Under the pieces are notes generated by a model. That model worked only from the letters and a program-made list of their open reading frames with translations, did not search any database and was not told where the DNA came from. A program made the translations under genes and the position numbers. Shown here in pieces: positions 1-7,010 of a stretch of DNA of 13,618 nt (its first letter is position 1; every line of letters starts with the position of its first letter). This stretch comes from Flavobacteriales bacterium. Lineage in GTDB: Bacteria > Bacteroidota > Bacteroidia > Flavobacteriales_D > Sanyastnellaceae. The stretch lies in contig JANRAA010000303.1 of the NCBI GenBank assembly GCA_030728235.1, positions 1-13,618 on the forward strand, written 5' to 3'.

Positions 1-1
1 A

Positions 2-1243
2 CTCAACGAGAAGTTCGATGAAATCAAGAAAGATCTAGAAGACCTAGAAAAAAAGAATGAGGAGTTAGAGAATCCGAACCAAACCCCTGATACCAAAGAG
101 CAAGAAGAGCAGATTGAGCAAGACATGAAAGACAGCTCTGAACAGCTCGAGAAAAAGAAGAACCAAAAGGCATCTGATTCTCAGAAAAAAGCTGCCGACA
201 AGATGGATGACATGGCTCAAAAAATGGAGCAGTCGATGCAATCTAACTCTGCCGAGAAGCAGGAAGAAGACATGGAGGCATTGCGCGCTTTGTTGGAAAA
301 TATCATCACTCTATCATTCGATCAAGAGCTGTTGATGTCTGATTTTAAGGCCATTGATAAGGGAGATCCAAAATACGTTCAATACGGACAGGTTCAGCGC
401 AAGCTGAAAGACGATTCGAAAATGGTTGAAGACTCGCTGTTTGCATTGAGCAAGCGTGTGGCTCAGATTTCTGGGATTGTGAATCGAGAAATTGGCTTGG
501 TGAATGATCACATGGCTGATGCACTTGATGGCATTGGTGAGCGACAAACACCTGAGGTAACCAAGCACCAACAGTACGTAATGACCTCGTTCAACAACCT
601 TGCATTGTTACTTGACGAAGCTTTGAAGGCCATGCAGGAACAAATGGCATGTGAGAAACCGGGAACTGGAAACTGTGAGAAACCAGGAGGAAAAGGAAAG
701 CCTAAACCAAGTGCTGGCGACATGAAGAAGATGCAAGAAGGCCTCAGTAAGCAGCTTGAGGAGATGAAGAAAAAGATGGGTGGAAATAAGGGAGAGAACA
801 AAGGTGGACAGGGTGGAATGAGCAAAGATCTTGCAAAAATGGCCGCTCAGCAGGGCGCTATTCGACAGATGATGGAGCAACTTGGCCAGCAATTGAACGA
901 AGATGGCTCAGGAAATGGCAACCAATTGAAAGAAATTGCCAAAGACATGGAGAAGGTTGAGCAAGATATCGTGAACAAGCAAATATCTACTGAAACCATT
1001 GAGCGTCAACAAGATATACTCATTCGATTGCTAAAAGCTGAGAACGCTGAACGCACCCGTGAACAAGATAACAAGCGGAAATCTCAAGAGGGCGAACAAA
1101 ATTTACGCAGCTCACCAATGAATTTTGACGAGTATAAACGTAGAAAAGAGAAAGAAATTGAATTACTTCGCACCGTTCCTCCGAGTTTAAAGCCATATTA
1201 TAAAGAGAAGGTCAACGAATATTTTAATAATTTAGAACGCTAA
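2..1243 (+). CDS. DUF4175-family protein, C-terminal part (5' end outside window)
   Basis: The frame is open from the first bases of the window to a TAA stop, so about 413 residues of a longer protein are visible; the ATG at 125 is internal, because the same coiled-coil sequence continues upstream of it. The visible part is highly charged and rich in Lys, Glu, Gln and Met, with heptad-like coiled coils. A Gly/Lys/Pro-rich low-complexity stretch lies at about residues 217-275, including two CEKPG units. The end is a conserved-looking tail (YKRRKEKEIELLRTVPP, then PYYKEKVNEYF). This architecture and tail match the C-terminus of Bacteroidota DUF4175 proteins, which are about 1100 residues long with N-terminal membrane segments; that half is not visible here. 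Their function is unknown. The gene is followed 14 bp later by the RsbW-like gene, so they are probably co-transcribed. The family call rests on overall character and gene order rather than a catalytic motif. Confidence 0.75.
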   Translation, partial: LNEKFDEIKKDLEDLEKKNEELENPNQTPDTKEQEEQIEQDMKDSSEQLEKKKNQKASDSQKKAADKMDDMAQKMEQSMQSNSAEKQEEDMEALRALLENIITLSFDQELLMSDFKAIDKGDPKYVQYGQVQRKLKDDSKMVEDSLFALSKRVAQISGIVNREIGLVNDHMADALDGIGERQTPEVTKHQQYVMTSFNNLALLLDEALKAMQEQMACEKPGTGNCEKPGGKGKPKPSAGDMKKMQEGLSKQLEEMKKKMGGNKGENKGGQGGMSKDLAKMAAQQGAIRQMMEQLGQQLNEDGSGNGNQLKEIAKDMEKVEQDIVNKQISTETIERQQDILIRLLKAENAERTREQDNKRKSQEGEQNLRSSPMNFDEYKRRKEKEIELLRTVPPSLKPYYKEKVNEYFNNLER

Positions 1244-1257
1244 TTAGCTCCACATAC

Positions 1258-1674
1258 ATGAACACTCCCGAAGCAGTTAACGAGGTACGTTTTTCTTCTC
1301 TCACAGAGAACATTGCCATAGTTGAGAAACTCATAGACGAGGTATGCGAAATTTTCCATGTCAAAGAAGATCATTATGGCAACATACTTATCTCCCTTAC
1401 CGAGGCTGTTAACAATGCTATCGTTCATGGCAACCGTTTGAACCCCGATAAAAACGTCATTATAAAATACGCTACACATGACAATTTTATTCGTTTTTGG
1501 GTTGAAGACGAGGGTCCAGGATTCGATTACGACAATCTACCTGATCCAACTTCGCCTGAAAATCGCGAGAAACCAAACGGTCGAGGCGTGTTCTTGATGC
1601 GTAATCTTGCTGACCAATGTGAGTTTTTGGAAGACGGGAAAATCGTTCAACTCGACTTTGCAGCTCTTAGCTAA
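1258..1674 (+). CDS. RsbW-like ATP-binding protein (GHKL fold, anti-sigma-factor kinase family)
   Basis: This is a 138-residue single-domain GHKL ATPase of the HATPase_c_2/RsbW group. The N-box is EAVNNAIVHGN (residues 49-59, Mg-binding Asn53 and the family His57), the G1 box is DEGPGFD (84-90) and the G2 box is GRGVFLM (108-114), all intact. No receiver, dimerisation or membrane segment is present, so it is not a histidine kinase. Family members are serine kinases that bind sigma factors or anti-anti-sigma STAS proteins. No sigma factor or STAS gene lies in the window, so the target is unknown. It sits between DUF4175 and ybeY, an arrangement typical of Bacteroidota. Its stop codon TAA directly abuts the GTG start of ybeY in the same frame. 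The ATG at 1258 is the natural start, since the product has the usual family length; no clear Shine-Dalgarno is seen. Confidence 0.88.
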   Translation: MNTPEAVNEVRFSSLTENIAIVEKLIDEVCEIFHVKEDHYGNILISLTEAVNNAIVHGNRLNPDKNVIIKYATHDNFIRFWVEDEGPGFDYDNLPDPTSPENREKPNGRGVFLMRNLADQCEFLEDGKIVQLDFAALS

Positions 1675-2100
1675 GTGAAGCCCACTATTCTTTTTTTCAA
1701 CGCTGATTCTCCATATACACTTCTGCAAAAGCGGAAAATAAAGACATGGATAATCGATTGTGCCAACAAAGAAAACAAGCGCGTTGGTGAGGTAAACATC
1801 ATTTTCTGCACCGATGAATACTTGCTTGAAATGAATCGATCACACCTCGATCACGACTTCTATACCGATATCATCACATTCGACTCTTCTACTAAGTCAG
1901 AAATAAACGGCGAACTTTACATCAGTGTTGACAGAGTTAAAGACAACGCCAAAACGCACAATGCGAAATTTGTGGACGAAATGCACCGTGTTATAATACA
2001 CGGATTTTTGCATTTAATGGGCTATAAAGACAAGAAGCCTAGTGAAGAGAAACAAATGCGTTTAAAGGAGGATTTCTGCCTAAATTTGCGCTCATTCTGA
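1675..2100 (+). CDS. ybeY: Endoribonuclease YbeY (16S rRNA 3'-end maturation factor)
   Basis: YbeY (UPF0054) is a zinc metalloprotein acting in 16S rRNA 3' processing and 70S ribosome quality control in the cytoplasm. The 141-residue product has the upstream YTDIITFD block (residues 63-70, corresponding to the TDVLSFP block) and the metal motif HGFLHLMGYKD (109-119). His109 and His113 are present, but the position of the third His in the canonical HGxLHLxGYDH is Asp119 here; Lys-Asp at this place is, to my knowledge, usual in Bacteroidota homologues. The start is GTG at 1675, directly after the preceding TAA stop with no spacer and in the same frame. No ATG gives a full-length protein, so translation probably depends on ribosomes terminating on the upstream gene. 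mnmG follows after 27 bp that contain a parS-like site. Confidence 0.93.
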   Translation: MKPTILFFNADSPYTLLQKRKIKTWIIDCANKENKRVGEVNIIFCTDEYLLEMNRSHLDHDFYTDIITFDSSTKSEINGELYISVDRVKDNAKTHNAKFVDEMHRVIIHGFLHLMGYKDKKPSEEKQMRLKEDFCLNLRSF

Positions 2101-2102
2101 CA

Positions 2103-2118
2103 CGTTTCACGTGGAACA
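2103..2118. other. parS-like ParB-binding site 1 (ybeY–mnmG junction)
   Basis: The 16-mer is CGTTTCACGTGGAACA. It matches the widely conserved chromosomal parS consensus (TGTTTCACGTGAAACA and variants, from Bacillus and other bacteria) at all but two positions, and keeps the central CACGTG and both GTT/AAC arms. It lies 2 bp after the ybeY stop and 9 bp before the mnmG ATG, so it occupies most of the 27-bp spacer. A second, perfect copy lies just after mnmG. ParB binds such sites and spreads as a CTP-dependent clamp to organise the origin region. No parA or parB gene is visible here. Confidence 0.75.
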
Positions 2119-2127
2119 ATTCATACT

Positions 2128-3996
2128 ATGTTATCTAATTACGACGTAATTGTTGTCGGCGCCGGACACGCCGGTAACGAAGCCGCTGCCGCTGCCGCCA
2201 ACCTTGGCTCTAAAGTGCTCCTAATCACAATGAATATGGGCACCATCGGACAAATGTCTTGCAACCCTGCAATGGGAGGAATAGCCAAGGGCCAGATCGT
2301 GCGTGAAATTGACGCGATGGGAGGTTATTCAGGTATAGTTTCCGACAAATCTATGGTGCAGTTTAGAATGCTCAATAGATCAAAAGGACCCGCGATGTGG
2401 AGTCCACGTACCCAAAACGACCGTGCTCTCTTTTCTCAATACTGGCGTATGATGTTAGAAGAAACTCCCAACGTTGACTTTTGGCAAGATATGGTTACGT
2501 CGCTAATCATCGAGAATCAAACTGTTTGTGGCGTTCGTACCTCGATGGGGGTTGAAATAAGATCAAAGTCTGTAGTTCTTACCAACGGAACATTCTTAAA
2601 TGGCACCATACACCTTGGTGAAAAACAATTCGGCGGCGGAAGGGCAGGCGAGGGAGCCGCATTCGGTATCACTGAGCAGCTTTTCGAAAACGGTTTTCAA
2701 ACAGGTAGAATGAAAACAGGCACTCCGCCGAGAATAGACGGTAGGTCGCTCAATTACACGCTCATGGAAGAGCAGCCAGGAGATATTGATGTTCCCGGTT
2801 TCTCTTACTTAAACATCGAGAAGCCAGCCAGACAACTTAGTTGCCACATCACCTACACAAACGAAAACGTTCACGATATCCTCCGCACTGGGTTTGATAG
2901 ATCACCCATGTTTAACGGACGTATTCTAGGAACAGGTCCGCGCTATTGTCCGTCAATTGAAGACAAGATAAATCGCTTCGCAGATAAAGATCGCCACCAA
3001 ATATTTGTAGAGCCGGAGGGCTGGAACACAGTAGAAATATACGTCAACGGTTTCTCGACAAGTTTACCAGAAGACGTGCAATACGCTGCAATGAAACAAA
3101 TACCCGGTTTCGAAAACGCGAAAATGTTCCGTCCAGGTTATGCCGTTGAATACGATTACTTTCCACCAACGCAGCTTTATCACACACTCGAAACCAAGAA
3201 CTTAACGGGCTTGTATTTCGCAGGGCAGATCAACGGCACAACTGGATATGAGGAAGCCGCTTGTCAAGGATTGATGGCAGGCATCAACGCTCACTTAAAA
3301 ATCAACGAAAAAGAAAACCTGATTCTAAATAGGAGTGATGCCTATATCGGAGTGTTGATTGATGACCTGGTTACGAAGGGAACCGATGAGCCTTATCGCA
3401 TGTTTACATCGCGGGCTGAGTACCGCATACTGCTTCGTCAAGACAATGCCGATGAGCGTTTAACACCACTTTCTCATTCTTTAGGCCTGGCGACAGATGC
3501 ACGCATGGAAGCCACAGAGAGCAAGCTTAAATCTATCTCAGACCTCAAGACTTTTCTATCGAATCAAAGCGTAGAACCCTCATTGGTAAATCCAATACTT
3601 GAATCCAAAGGCAGCTCACCCATTAACCAAAAAGTTAAAATTGGCGGTATTCTCACTCGTCCACACATCGTATTCGACGATATTCTCGCTGCCTCACCAG
3701 AACTTAAAAGCCATCTCGAAACCCACAATCTGACCACCGAAGAAATTGAGTGTGCTACCATATCTCTCAAATACGAGGGCTATATCCAAAAGGAAAAAGA
3801 AATGGCAGATAAAGCGAGTCGTCTTGAAGACATTCTTTTACCCGAAGATTTTGAATACGCACGTCTAACGAATATCAGCATTGAGGCGCGTCAAAAACTT
3901 ACCGAGATTAAGCCACGGACAATTGCACAGGCATCTCGCATCTCTGGGGTTAGTCCGGCCGACATATCGGTGCTCCTCATCTATCTCGGACGATAA
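2128..3996 (+). CDS. mnmG: tRNA uridine-5-carboxymethylaminomethyl(34) synthesis enzyme MnmG (GidA)
   Basis: MnmG is the FAD-dependent partner of the GTPase MnmE; together they install carboxymethylaminomethyl or aminomethyl groups on U34 of tRNAs reading split codon boxes. The 622-residue length is typical. The N-terminal FAD-binding motif is VVGAGHAGNEAA (residues 9-20), followed by the signature MSCNPAMGGIAKG (43-55, Cys45), GTFLNGTIHLGE and the Gly-rich GGGRAGE. A second FAD/NAD block, GLYFAGQINGTTGYEEAACQ, is present, as is the TDEPYRMFTSRAEYRILLRQ region (about 419-438). The C-terminal helical domain used for MnmE and tRNA binding is complete. The ATG at 2128 places the FAD motif at the expected distance from the N-terminus. 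There is no Shine-Dalgarno; a parS-like palindrome occupies the leader, and another starts 2 bp after the TAA stop. Confidence 0.97.
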   Translation: MLSNYDVIVVGAGHAGNEAAAAAANLGSKVLLITMNMGTIGQMSCNPAMGGIAKGQIVREIDAMGGYSGIVSDKSMVQFRMLNRSKGPAMWSPRTQNDRALFSQYWRMMLEETPNVDFWQDMVTSLIIENQTVCGVRTSMGVEIRSKSVVLTNGTFLNGTIHLGEKQFGGGRAGEGAAFGITEQLFENGFQTGRMKTGTPPRIDGRSLNYTLMEEQPGDIDVPGFSYLNIEKPARQLSCHITYTNENVHDILRTGFDRSPMFNGRILGTGPRYCPSIEDKINRFADKDRHQIFVEPEGWNTVEIYVNGFSTSLPEDVQYAAMKQIPGFENAKMFRPGYAVEYDYFPPTQLYHTLETKNLTGLYFAGQINGTTGYEEAACQGLMAGINAHLKINEKENLILNRSDAYIGVLIDDLVTKGTDEPYRMFTSRAEYRILLRQDNADERLTPLSHSLGLATDARMEATESKLKSISDLKTFLSNQSVEPSLVNPILESKGSSPINQKVKIGGILTRPHIVFDDILAASPELKSHLETHNLTTEEIECATISLKYEGYIQKEKEMADKASRLEDILLPEDFEYARLTNISIEARQKLTEIKPRTIAQASRISGVSPADISVLLIYLGR

Positions 3997-3997
3997 T

Positions 3998-4013
3998 TGT
4001 TCCACGTGGAACA
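3998..4013. other. parS-like ParB-binding site 2 (perfect palindrome after mnmG)
   Basis: The 16-mer TGTTCCACGTGGAACA is a perfect palindrome and fits the chromosomal parS pattern TGTTnCACGTGnAACA. It starts 2 bp after the mnmG stop codon. Read on the minus strand, CACGTGGAACAATT here (3995-4008) is identical to 2108-2121 of site 1, so identity between the two sites extends beyond the 16-mer into one flank. No third copy of the CACGTG-centred motif was found in the window. Two matches bracketing one gene, one of them perfect, are hard to explain by chance. Binding itself is inferred. Confidence 0.82.
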
Positions 4014-4176
4014 GCCTTGATTAAAATAAGCCTCATAAACAGATCAAGGGGTCTCTCTGGGGTCGTTATATCACTTTTTTGAGATATGTCGAAAACAGCG
4101 CGTTTCTGTGGTCTGATTTAACCTGTTGATTATCAGTGTTTAACCAAAAACAATGGTTCTCTGTGTAATAATTCGG

Positions 4177-4184
4177 TAAATTTG
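4177..4184 (+). promoter_or_regulatory. Candidate Bacteroidota -7 promoter element for the aldehyde dehydrogenase gene
   Basis: TAAATTTG matches the Bacteroidota -7 consensus TAnnTTTG exactly and lies 20 bp before the ATG at 4205. This would give a very short untranslated leader, consistent with the absence of a Shine-Dalgarno. No good TTG/TTTG -33 element is present 19-21 bp upstream. A small inverted repeat, AACCA/TGGTT (4142-4158), occupies that region and could be an operator, but this is weak. The rest of the 4014-4204 spacer shows nothing convincing. Confidence 0.45.
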
Positions 4185-4204
4185 CAGCCAAATTCAACAC
4201 AACA

Positions 4205-5752
4205 ATGGAAACAGCACTTGGTATCAACATCCAGCACGTATTAGACGTTCTTGGAGTTAAAGAGAATAACATGGGAGTTTCTACCGGACAAAACAACTTC
4301 GGTAGCGGACCAACTATCACATCAACAACACCTGTTGATGGAAGCACAATTGCGTCGTTATCTACTGCCACAGAAGCTGATTACAGAAAAGTAATCGAGA
4401 CAGCGAACGAAGCTTACGGATACTGGAGAAACGTTCCTGCACCAAAACGCGGTGAGATCGTTCGTCAGTATGGCGAAGCACTGCGTGTTAAGAAAGCTGA
4501 ACTGGGTGCACTTGTTTCATATGAAATGGGTAAGTCTTACCAAGAAGGTTTGGGTGAAGTTCAAGAAATGATCGACATCTGTGATTTTGCCGTTGGTTTA
4601 TCACGTCAACTATACGGACTAACAATGCACTCTGAACGTCCGTCTCACCGCATGTACGAGCAATACCACCCACTTGGAATTGTTGGAATCATCAGTGCTT
4701 TCAACTTCCCAGTTGCTGTTTGGTGTTGGAACACCGCCTTGGCATGGATTTGTGGTGACGTATGTATTTGGAAGCCATCTGAAAAAGCACCATTGTGCTC
4801 TATAGCATGTCAGAACATTTTCAACGAAGTTGCTGCCGCTAATAATCTTCCTGAAGGAATCTCTTGCATCATCAACGGAGATTACAAAGTTGGTGAATAC
4901 ATGACACACGATACCCACGTTCCTCTAGTGAGTGCTACTGGGTCAATCCGCATGGGGAAAATTGTTGGTCAAGCTGTTGCCTCACGTTTGGGTCGTGCAC
5001 TACTTGAATTGGGTGGAAACAACGCAATCATCATTACTGCAGACTCCGATCTAAAAATGGTTGTTCCTGCCGCTGTATTTGGTGCTGTTGGAACTTGTGG
5101 ACAACGCTGCACCAGCACTCGCCGTTTGATCATTCACGAATCGGTATACAACGATGTCCGCGATGCTCTTGTATCAGCATACAAGCAATTGCGAATAGGC
5201 AATCCACTCGACGAGAAGAACCACATCGGTCCACTTATCGATCAAGCGGCCGTTAAATCTTACCTCAACGCTTTGGAACACGTAGAAAAAGAAGGTGGTA
5301 AAATAGTTACTGAAAGTGGAGTAATCACTGGTGACGGATACGAATCAGGTTGCTACGTTAAACCCGTGATTGCCGAAGTTCAAAACCATTATAATATTGT
5401 TCAGGAAGAAACCTTCGCTCCAATATTGTACATCATGAAATACAGCACCATCGATGAAGCTATTGCTCTTCAAAACGGTGTTAAGCAAGGATTATCATCA
5501 GCCATCATGACCAACAACTTGAGAGAAGCAGAGCGTTTCCTTTCTTGTAACGGGTCTGACTGCGGTATCGCAAACGTAAACATCGGTACTTCTGGTGCAG
5601 AAATAGGCGGTGCATTCGGTGGCGAAAAAGAAACTGGAGGTGGTCGTGAATCAGGCTCTGATGCATGGAAAGTGTACATGCGACGCCAAACAAACACCAT
5701 CAACTACTCAACTCAAATGCCTTTGGCACAAGGAATCAAATTCGACTTATAA
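4205..5752 (+). CDS. amaB: Aldehyde dehydrogenase, ALDH7 family (probable L-aminoadipate-semialdehyde / piperideine-6-carboxylate dehydrogenase)
   Basis: This 515-residue soluble NAD-dependent dehydrogenase resembles antiquitin (ALDH7A1), which oxidises 2-aminoadipate 6-semialdehyde to 2-aminoadipate in lysine catabolism. The catalytic set is complete: Asn167 in SAFNFPVAVW, Lys190 in WKPSEKAP, the SATGS turn (243-247), general base Glu268 in LELGGNNA, and nucleophile Cys302 in GQRCTSTRR. The residues I align with the aminoadipate-semialdehyde-binding pair of ALDH7A1 (Glu121 in EVQEMIDICDFAVGLSR, and Arg301) are both present, supporting this substrate over a generic aldehyde. The ATG at 4205 follows a promoter-like TAAATTTG; an internal ATG at 4271 would shorten the N-terminus. 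No other lysine-degradation gene is adjacent. A strong terminator begins at the stop codon, so it is probably transcribed alone. The family is secure; the exact substrate is inferred. Confidence 0.92.
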   Translation: METALGINIQHVLDVLGVKENNMGVSTGQNNFGSGPTITSTTPVDGSTIASLSTATEADYRKVIETANEAYGYWRNVPAPKRGEIVRQYGEALRVKKAELGALVSYEMGKSYQEGLGEVQEMIDICDFAVGLSRQLYGLTMHSERPSHRMYEQYHPLGIVGIISAFNFPVAVWCWNTALAWICGDVCIWKPSEKAPLCSIACQNIFNEVAAANNLPEGISCIINGDYKVGEYMTHDTHVPLVSATGSIRMGKIVGQAVASRLGRALLELGGNNAIIITADSDLKMVVPAAVFGAVGTCGQRCTSTRRLIIHESVYNDVRDALVSAYKQLRIGNPLDEKNHIGPLIDQAAVKSYLNALEHVEKEGGKIVTESGVITGDGYESGCYVKPVIAEVQNHYNIVQEETFAPILYIMKYSTIDEAIALQNGVKQGLSSAIMTNNLREAERFLSCNGSDCGIANVNIGTSGAEIGGAFGGEKETGGGRESGSDAWKVYMRRQTNTINYSTQMPLAQGIKFDL

Positions 5753-5781
5753 AAAAAGCCCCGAGAAATCGGGGTTTTTTT
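5751..5781 (+). terminator. Intrinsic terminator after the aldehyde dehydrogenase gene
   Basis: A 6-bp GC-rich stem CCCCGA/TCGGGG (5759-5764 and 5769-5774) with a GAAA tetraloop is followed by seven T (5775-5781). An A7 run (5751-5757) overlapping the TAA stop precedes it, so it could also work on the minus strand. It is a textbook Rho-independent terminator. The next gene starts 14 bp beyond the T-tract. Confidence 0.93.
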
Positions 5782-5795
5782 ATCTTGTATCCCTT

Positions 5796-7010
5796 ATGCG
5801 TAACTATATACTAGCACTAACTTTACTTGCTATCGGTTGTACCCAAAGCCAGCCGCCAATTATCGAATCCAACTCTCCTGTAGGATCTTGGCGTATGTCG
5901 CTATACCTTGGGCCTGATACCCTTGAAACAGATGTAACCATTACTGACTCGTTGCAGTTCTTGTTTCACAACGCTGCAGAAGTCATTAAAACCTCAAAAG
6001 CATCTTATCAAAACGACTCAATATTCGTTGAGATGCCCGTGTTTCATTCGTATTTCTTGCTGCATCAAAACAACCAAGATCAAATCATCGGGAAATGGTT
6101 TAACCCAGGTAAATCACCAGAATACCAAATACCTGTTTCATTCAATCGAGTGATCGCCCATTCAGAGTTGCCCAATACAACCGATACTTTAAAATACGCC
6201 GTAACCTTCAGTGAAAATACAGAAGATGCATATCCAGCAGTAGGTCTGTTTCTAACCCAAGACGACCAAATTAGTGGCACCTTTCTAACAGAAACTGGCG
6301 ACTATCGTTATCTGGAAGGAGTGGTAAGTGGCGACCGGTGGAAGTTCCAATGCTTTGATGGATCGCACGCATTTTTATTTACTGCAACGCACAAAGGAGA
6401 CTCTTTAATCAACGGAACTTTTTATAGCGGAAATCACTGGTCTGAGCCATGGAAAGGAAATATTGACCCCGCTGCAACGCTTCGAAACCCTTATTCGCTA
6501 ACTTACTTGGTTGACGAATCAGACTTCGAATTCACCGCTATGAACCTTGAGGGAGAGATCACAGAGTTCAACCCATCTACCAACAAGGGGAAAGTAACAA
6601 TCGTTCAGATTTTCGGTAGTTGGTGTCCGAACTGTCTCGACGAATCTTTATTCTACAAACAGCTCTATTCTTCTTATCATGATCAGGGATTGGAAATTGT
6701 TCCTGTGGCATTTGAAAAGGGCGACGATTTTAGTTCAAATGTAAATCGATTGAGAAAGTATGCTTCAGATCTGAACTTACCCTTCTTATCGTATCTCGGT
6801 GGCAAGGCTTCCAAAGTAGAGGCATCCAAAATATTTCCAATGCTCAATTCGATATCATCATTTCCAACAACGATATTTTTAGATAGAAGTGGGACTGTTA
6901 GGCGCATTCATACAGGTTTCTATGGTCCTGGAACGGGCACACATTATGAACGATTTATATCAGATACCCGAAACTTCATCGAAGATTTATTGAATGAAGA
7001 AACGTTGTGA
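5796..7010 (+). CDS. TlpA/ResA-like thioredoxin-fold lipoprotein
   Basis: This 404-residue predicted lipoprotein starts with a short signal peptide, MRNYILALTLLAIGC, with a lipobox LAIGC and lipidated Cys15. Residues about 20-240 are rich in beta strands, with no motif I recognise. The C-terminal third is a thioredoxin fold of the TlpA/ResA type: KVTIVQIFGSWCPNC with the redox pair Cys277 and Cys280 (WCPNC), then a SSFPTTIFLDRSG block supplying the conserved cis-Pro. Such proteins are membrane-anchored thiol-disulfide reductases in the periplasm. The frame is open upstream into the aldehyde dehydrogenase gene, but the ATG at 5796 is chosen because it gives the lipoprotein signal and lies past the terminator. 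There is no Shine-Dalgarno, and almost no room for a separate promoter between terminator and start. The stop TGA overlaps the GTG of the next gene. Confidence 0.85.
   Translation: MRNYILALTLLAIGCTQSQPPIIESNSPVGSWRMSLYLGPDTLETDVTITDSLQFLFHNAAEVIKTSKASYQNDSIFVEMPVFHSYFLLHQNNQDQIIGKWFNPGKSPEYQIPVSFNRVIAHSELPNTTDTLKYAVTFSENTEDAYPAVGLFLTQDDQISGTFLTETGDYRYLEGVVSGDRWKFQCFDGSHAFLFTATHKGDSLINGTFYSGNHWSEPWKGNIDPAATLRNPYSLTYLVDESDFEFTAMNLEGEITEFNPSTNKGKVTIVQIFGSWCPNCLDESLFYKQLYSSYHDQGLEIVPVAFEKGDDFSSNVNRLRKYASDLNLPFLSYLGGKASKVEASKIFPMLNSISSFPTTIFLDRSGTVRRIHTGFYGPGTGTHYERFISDTRNFIEDLLNEETL

Noticed and set aside
4070..4092. Hairpin ATATC/GATAT with an internal T6 after mnmG, considered as an mnmG terminator
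   Set aside because: The stem is only 5 bp and AT-rich, the T-run is in the loop rather than after the stem, so it does not fit an intrinsic terminator.
4162..4170. Possible DnaA box, which would suggest a replication origin in the 4014-4204 spacer
   Set aside because: Only one near-match exists (TATTACACA on the minus strand, one mismatch to TTWTNCACA). There is no cluster and no AT-rich unwinding element, so there is no support for oriC itself here.
4014..4204. Small gene on either strand in the mnmG–aldehyde dehydrogenase spacer
   Set aside because: The minus-strand open frame here runs on into the dehydrogenase gene as an antisense shadow, with no initiation signal or recognisable product.
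5610..5795. Upstream extension of the TlpA-like lipoprotein gene into the aldehyde dehydrogenase gene
   Set aside because: The frame is open, but this stretch overlaps the dehydrogenase coding region and crosses the terminator hairpin. The ATG at 5796 gives a proper lipoprotein signal peptide.
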